A DNA stretch of 64,000 nt, taken from assembly GCA_963764675.1 (NCBI GenBank), contig CAVXTQ010000001.1, forward strand, positions 642,791 to 706,790, read 5' to 3'. Of the stretch, positions 60,407 through 64,000 are shown in pieces (position 1 is the stretch's first letter; each line of letters begins with the position of its first letter). This DNA comes from Acidiferrum sp963764675 (lineage in GTDB: Bacteria > Acidobacteriota > Terriglobia > Acidiferrales > UBA7541). The notes below the pieces were generated by a model that had not been told where the DNA came from, searched no databases, and worked only from the letters and a program-made list of their open reading frames with translations. The translations under genes were made by a program, and so were the position numbers.

Positions 60407-60739
60407 TCAGGGATGGAACTTGAACTCCAGCGTGCTCGTTGTTTCCGTGCCGCTTGGCGCAAATTTCCACCTCTTCAGCGCCTCCAGCGTCGAATCCACG
60501 AACAACGGATGCCCGCCGATTACCTTGACCTCCTTGACCCGTCCATCCGCGGCGATGACGACGTCAACCTTGACGGTGCCGCTCAACCCTGCGCGTCGGG
60601 CGACCATTGGGTATTCCGGCGCCGGCTGGGCAATCAGTTTCCTAGCCTCCTGGCCGGACGCGGTAACCGTGATCAGACCGAACACCAGTACGCGAAGGGC
60701 GCTGCCCCACCTCGCTCCTGGCTGACGGTTCGCTTTCAT
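60407..60739 (-). CDS. TonB C-terminal domain protein
   Basis: 110-residue protein with an N-terminal signal or anchor (ALRVLVFGLITVTASG) and a TonB C-terminal domain: EYPMVARRAGLSGTVKVDVV, GRVKEVKVIGGHPLFVDSTL and LKRWKFAPSG. In TonB systems this domain contacts the TonB box of outer-membrane receptors. It lacks a long Pro-rich periplasm-spanning segment, so it cannot be a complete TonB by itself; a small accessory energy-transducer-like or secreted TonB-domain protein is more likely. It sits near, but is convergent with, the second receptor. Confidence 0.82.
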   Translation of the reverse strand: MKANRQPGARWGSALRVLVFGLITVTASGQEARKLIAQPAPEYPMVARRAGLSGTVKVDVVIAADGRVKEVKVIGGHPLFVDSTLEALKRWKFAPSGTETTSTLEFKFHP

Positions 60740-60974
60740 TGCGGCTTCTCTCCAAGCCGTGGAGTGGCCTACACCTTGGTGGCCTCCTAGGCTGTGCTTC
60801 CTAGCCTAAGAAGCCGGTCTGCAAGGGGGGAATAGTACTAAGGTTTTTTTGCTCCCTTTGGTTAACTCCGAAGGTCAAGCAAGGGATTCTGTCCGGTATT
60901 GTCTGTGGGCGATGCGGGCAAGAAGCCGCATAAAAATGAAGAAATCCGCGCTTTGGGCGGATTCAGAAAAGGTA

Positions 60975-61061
60975 TGGTGCGGAAGGAGGGATTTGAACCC
61001 CCACGGCCTTTCGGCCACAAGATCCTAAGTCTTGCGCGTCTGCCAGTTCCGCCACTCCCGC
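60975..61061 (-). tRNA. tRNA-Leu (anticodon UAG)
   Basis: Acceptor GCGGGAG pairs with CTTCCGC (one G-T), discriminator A and encoded CCA at 60975-60977 on the minus strand. Anticodon stem CAAGA/TCTTG with loop CTTAGGA, anticodon TAG. A long variable arm (GGCCGAAAGGCC) and T-arm GGGGGTTCAAATCCC are visible, as expected for tRNA-Leu. Confidence 0.95.
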
Positions 61062-61177
61062 AGTGGTGCCAATAATGATACCGATTTTCGAGGTCGAATC
61101 TCCACACCTACGTGAGTACATGCCCGTGCTGGATTGGCGGCACGGCCAAGGGCATAATAGGGCCGCTCAAGGCAGTA

Positions 61178-61199
61178 GCACAGACACTCCTGTCTGTGC
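61178..61199. repeat. short inverted repeat upstream of the DUF3891 gene
   Basis: GCACAGAC-ACTCCT-GTCTGTGC, a perfect 8-bp stem with 6-base loop in the 265-base gap between the tRNA gene and DUF3891. No T-run, so not a typical terminator. Confidence 0.5.
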
Positions 61200-61326
61200 C
61201 CGCCACAACGCCGGCAGAAATGCGCCAGCGCAGCAACCCGTTTCACCAGGTGGACAGGACCGATCGGATGAATGCACTTGCCAGGATGTGCGCTTCCCCG
61301 GCGCTGATGCGACCGGGGGGCGCTCA

Positions 61327-62166
61327 ATGATCTTTCAAGAACAGGGTGACCAACTGCTGGTGATCCGCCAGACGGACCACGCGCTGCTCTCTGGTTTTTT
61401 TGCGCGCGAATGGGGTAATGAACTGTTTGCTCGGCCGCAACTCTTCGACTCTTTCTGCCTGGCGGTCCGCGAGCATGACAACGGCTGGAGCGAGTGGGAG
61501 CTAGCGCCGCAGATCGATCCGAAGACGCGGCTGCCCTACAGTTTCATGTCGATCCCGACGGCGGAGCACATCGCGCTGTACCAGCGCGGGATCGACCGCA
61601 TCGTGACAGCGGATCGCTACGCCGGCCTGCTCGTCAGCATGCACTGCTCCGGGCTGTACGACCGAGCGCGCGCCACGCTCCCCGGTTTCTCAGCCAAGTA
61701 CGTAAAGTCGCAGGAATCGCAAATCGTGAGCGAATTCCTGCAGCAGTTGAGGCTGCAGCAATTGCGGTTGAAGACCGATCTGCGCGTGAATCCCGCCACC
61801 AAGGCTCTTGCCGACGACAAATCGTTGGAAAAGAACGCCCGGTTGCTGGAAACCCTCGACCGTCTATCCCTCTATTTCTGCCTCAATTCGCCGGAAGACG
61901 CGACCATCGAGGGCGTTCCGATGAACGACGAAGGCGGCGAAGCTGATTGGCAGTTGCGCCACGCCGGCGACCACGTTTTTTCGCTGGAGCCCTACCCGTT
62001 CCGCAAAGAGCCGCTGAGCTTCAGTATCCTGGCGCGGCGCGTGCCAAAGCGCCTTTATGATGAGGTGGACTTTCACAGAACGCTGGCTCGGGCGCCGTTC
62101 TTTGCGGTGAACTTCACGCTTCGCGCGGGCGGCGCGGCGGATCGGACGCGCAGCGCGGTCGCCTAG
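61327..62166 (+). CDS. DUF3891 family protein
   Basis: 279-residue cytoplasmic protein of DUF3891, for which no function is known to me. Family-like motifs: IRQTDHALLSGFFAREWGNELF near the N-terminus, REHDNGWSEWE and MHCSGLYDRA, each containing His/Asp pairs that resemble an HD-like metal site, but this is speculative. ATG 61327 has GGGGGG seven bases upstream. The frame extends upstream to 61063 through the tRNA region, which is not translated. Confidence 0.82.
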   Translation: MIFQEQGDQLLVIRQTDHALLSGFFAREWGNELFARPQLFDSFCLAVREHDNGWSEWELAPQIDPKTRLPYSFMSIPTAEHIALYQRGIDRIVTADRYAGLLVSMHCSGLYDRARATLPGFSAKYVKSQESQIVSEFLQQLRLQQLRLKTDLRVNPATKALADDKSLEKNARLLETLDRLSLYFCLNSPEDATIEGVPMNDEGGEADWQLRHAGDHVFSLEPYPFRKEPLSFSILARRVPKRLYDEVDFHRTLARAPFFAVNFTLRAGGAADRTRSAVA

Positions 62167-62291
62167 GTCATTCGTCTCGTCGCCAAGGAGTGGTCTTCGT
62201 GGCGTCCCATTAGCGGACACGATAAGCATTGCAGTCCCCAAGATCCTTTGCTACCCTCCGCGTCATTCAGAATCCTCCAGGAGGTACGTTC

Positions 62292-62741
62292 ATGGCATTT
62301 TGTAGCGCGTGCGGTACAGAAGTAAGCGGGGCCGCATTTTGCCCAAAGTGCGGAGCGGCGCAGGGCGCGGTCGCCGCGCCATCAGCACCCGCAGCTGCCC
62401 CAACGGCAGGCTTGGATGAAAATGTGGCAGGTTTGCTTTCTTACTTGCTCGGCTGGCTCACCGGCATCATCTTTCTTCTGATCGACAAGCGGCCATTCGT
62501 GAAGTTTCACGCAGCGCAGTCTATTGTCGTCTTCGGCGGCCTAACGGTCCTGCGCATCGCGTTGGGAATGTTGTTCAGTTTCGGCGGCCTTTTTGCCTTT
62601 GGCATCGGGGGAATGTTGTTTCTCCTCCTCGGTTTGGTGGGACTTGTGTTGTGGGTTCTCCTTATGGTCAAAGCCTACCAGCGGGAGAAGTTCATGCTTC
62701 CGATCATTGGCGGGATTGCGGAGAGCATTGCCGGTAAGTAG
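62292..62741 (+). CDS. zinc-ribbon membrane protein (DUF4870-like)
   Basis: 149 residues. N-terminal zinc ribbon CSACGTEVSGAAFCPKCG (two CxxC pairs), an Ala/Pro-rich linker, then four hydrophobic segments (LLSYLLGWLTGIIFLLI, FGGLTVLRIALGMLFSF, IGGMLFLLLGLVGLVLWVLL, among others) with KFHAAQSIV between them, which is the DUF4870/Tic20-like pattern. ATG 62292 with GGAGG seven bases upstream. Integral inner-membrane protein; function unknown. Confidence 0.85.
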   Translation: MAFCSACGTEVSGAAFCPKCGAAQGAVAAPSAPAAAPTAGLDENVAGLLSYLLGWLTGIIFLLIDKRPFVKFHAAQSIVVFGGLTVLRIALGMLFSFGGLFAFGIGGMLFLLLGLVGLVLWVLLMVKAYQREKFMLPIIGGIAESIAGK

Positions 62742-62916
62742 AGTTTCGCCTCTCTGAGAAGCTGACGCGCCACAGTCTGGACGGTTTTCGCTGCCTCTAC
62801 CCCCAGCGGAGGTCCCTATTTCCACTTGACTTTCCGTGTGCCGCGGCGCATTCTGACGGGCTTTGTCCCCGGACCCGAACATCTCTGGAGGACAGAAAGG
62901 CCCTTGTCGTTTCCCC

Positions 62917-63879
62917 ATGACCCGCGTACGCCTGTGCTTCCACGATCGCTGCTTCGACGGCACAGCCTCGGCGGCCCTCTTTTATCGCTTCTATCGAGAG
63001 CGCTTTGACCAAGCCGCGCAATTCAGCTTCTCCGGCATGACCCACCGGGCCGTGCCCCCTGGGAGCCCGGCCTATTCGACGGCGACGAGAATGTTATCGT
63101 CGATTTCAAATACTCAACTCGCCGAAAGTGACCTGGTGGTTCGACCACCATCAAAGCGCGTTCCTTACGCCGCAGACGCCGAGCAGTTTCGCCAACATCC
63201 TGGCCCGCACATGTTCTACGAGCCGGACTACAAGTCTTGTACGAAATTAATCGCCACGGTCGCGCGAGAGAAATTTGGGTTCGACACCGAGCCGCTGAAG
63301 GACCTCATTCACTGGGGCGACATCATCGACGGCGCGCAGTACCCCACGCCGCAATCTGCCGTGGAGCTTGCCGAGCCCGCGACGCAACTGGGGCTGGTGA
63401 TTGAGGCGGCGCCGGAAGACAATATTCCTGCGCGAATCATTCCGGAGCTTGCCTACCGGCCGCTGGCGGAAATGATCAAGCTGCCGCTGGTCGCCAAGCA
63501 CCTCGGGCCCTTGTTGGAGCGCCACCGCCGTTCCATCGAGATTCTTCGCCAGCGCTGCGAAGCTCGCGACAACGTGATTTTCTTCGACGTCAGCGACTTG
63601 GACCTCGAGGGCTACAACAAATTTATTCCCTATCTGCTGCATCCGGAATGTGTGTACTCGATCAGCGTCAGCGCGTCGCAGGTTCGCGCCAAGGTTTCTT
63701 TGGGCACGAATCCCTGGAACCAGGCCACCGCGAATCAGAACCTGGCGTCGCTGGCGGAAAAATTCGGCGGTGGCGGCCATCCTCGCGTCGCCGCGATTTC
63801 CTTTGAGCCGGAAGATTTGCCCCGCGCGCGCGAAGTCGCCCGCGAACTGGTCGCTGTGCTTCGCGGCCAGGCTTCCTAG
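62917..63879 (+). CDS. DHH-family phosphoesterase, disturbed N-terminal half
   Basis: Predicted DHH-type phosphoesterase/oligoribonuclease. Visible: FHDRCFDGTASAALFYRFY at the N-terminus and the C-terminal DHHA1-like part (SVSASQVRAKVSLGTNPWN; GGGGHPRVAAISF). The defining motif WWFDHHQSAF is encoded at 63130-63165 but out of frame. Three separate one-base deletions (about 63054-63059, 63125-63130 and 63162-63168) shift and then restore the frame, so the ORF stays open while the middle is scrambled. The intact protein would have about 321 residues. ATG 62917; the frame is open to 62863. Confidence 0.8.
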   Translation: MTRVRLCFHDRCFDGTASAALFYRFYRERFDQAAQFSFSGMTHRAVPPGSPAYSTATRMLSSISNTQLAESDLVVRPPSKRVPYAADAEQFRQHPGPHMFYEPDYKSCTKLIATVAREKFGFDTEPLKDLIHWGDIIDGAQYPTPQSAVELAEPATQLGLVIEAAPEDNIPARIIPELAYRPLAEMIKLPLVAKHLGPLLERHRRSIEILRQRCEARDNVIFFDVSDLDLEGYNKFIPYLLHPECVYSISVSASQVRAKVSLGTNPWNQATANQNLASLAEKFGGGGHPRVAAISFEPEDLPRAREVARELVAVLRGQAS

Positions 63880-63971
63880 TCGCGACGCGTCCGCATCCGT
63901 GGCGTAACGTGTTCCTGGACGGGCGGTTCGACAAACTCCCGCCGCCCATGTAAAATTTCAAAGTTGCGTGC

Positions 63972-64000
63972 GGGCCGGTAGCTCAATGGTAGAGCAGCTG
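63972..64000 (+). tRNA. tRNA gene, 5' part only
   Basis: Acceptor-strand GGGCCGG, TA, D-stem GCTC, loop AATGGTA, GAGC, then A and the start of the anticodon stem GCTG at the window edge. The anticodon is outside, so the amino acid is unknown. Confidence 0.85.

Noticed and set aside
59989..60423. 144-codon ORF after the second receptor
   Set aside because: Pro/Arg-rich, no Shine-Dalgarno, no family; overlaps the TonB-domain gene on the other strand.
61063..61326. upstream extension of the DUF3891 frame
   Set aside because: It begins next to a tRNA gene and runs through a hairpin region; ATG 61327 fits the family start.

Overview
The window is GC-rich, densely coded bacterial DNA. It most resembles an acidobacterium. 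The reasons are two very large Oar-like TonB-dependent receptors with an N-terminal carboxypeptidase-regulatory domain, DUF885, DUF3891 and DHH-family proteins, short palindromic intergenic repeats, and Gly-rich HEAT/PilZ giants. This assignment is by inference; there is no rRNA here to settle it. Many conserved genes carry single-base indels. I read most of these as sequencing or assembly errors, and I annotate each such gene as one reconstructed CDS with the break position stated.

Layout. 1-3.1 kb: 5' part of guaB, an alpha/beta hydrolase and a Tat-exported M24 peptidase. 3.4-8.1 kb: an Oar-like receptor with a strong terminator, a DUF962 membrane protein and an unknown membrane-anchored protein. 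8.4-14.4 kb: a tandem pair of large paralogues (novel N-terminal domain, Gly-rich linker, HEAT repeats, degenerate PilZ domain). 14.5-28.7 kb: plus-strand housekeeping genes (secA, mrp, gamma-carbonic anhydrase, hisS with a roughly 97-codon insertion, aspS, a small membrane ORF, mutL, fabI, cmk, a DUF885 hydrolase). 28.7-36.1 kb: minus-strand proteostasis block in transcription order tig, clpP, clpX, lon, rho. 36.4 kb: purU.

37-56 kb is the most interesting part, an aromatic catabolism island. On the minus strand, boxR-boxC-boxB-amidohydrolase is followed by a TetR regulator, hcrC-hcrA-hcrB (4-hydroxybenzoyl-CoA reductase), an SLC13-type anion transporter and a Rieske oxygenase. boxD diverges from boxR across a TGCA-rich control region. 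A second minus-strand unit is benzoate-CoA ligase, LysR, benzoylformate decarboxylase-like. A consistent scheme is: benzoylformate or benzaldehyde-level compounds to benzoate; ligase to benzoyl-CoA (or 4-hydroxybenzoyl-CoA, dehydroxylated by HcrABC); BoxB epoxidation; BoxC ring cleavage; BoxD semialdehyde oxidation. The combination of an oxygen-sensitive dehydroxylase with the oxygen-dependent box route, and the absence of boxA, are the main biological points.

56-64 kb: a second Oar-like receptor with terminator, a TonB C-terminal protein, tRNA-Leu(UAG), a DUF3891 protein, a zinc-ribbon membrane protein, a damaged DHH phosphoesterase and the start of another tRNA. No CRISPR array, rRNA, integrase or insertion sequence was seen.
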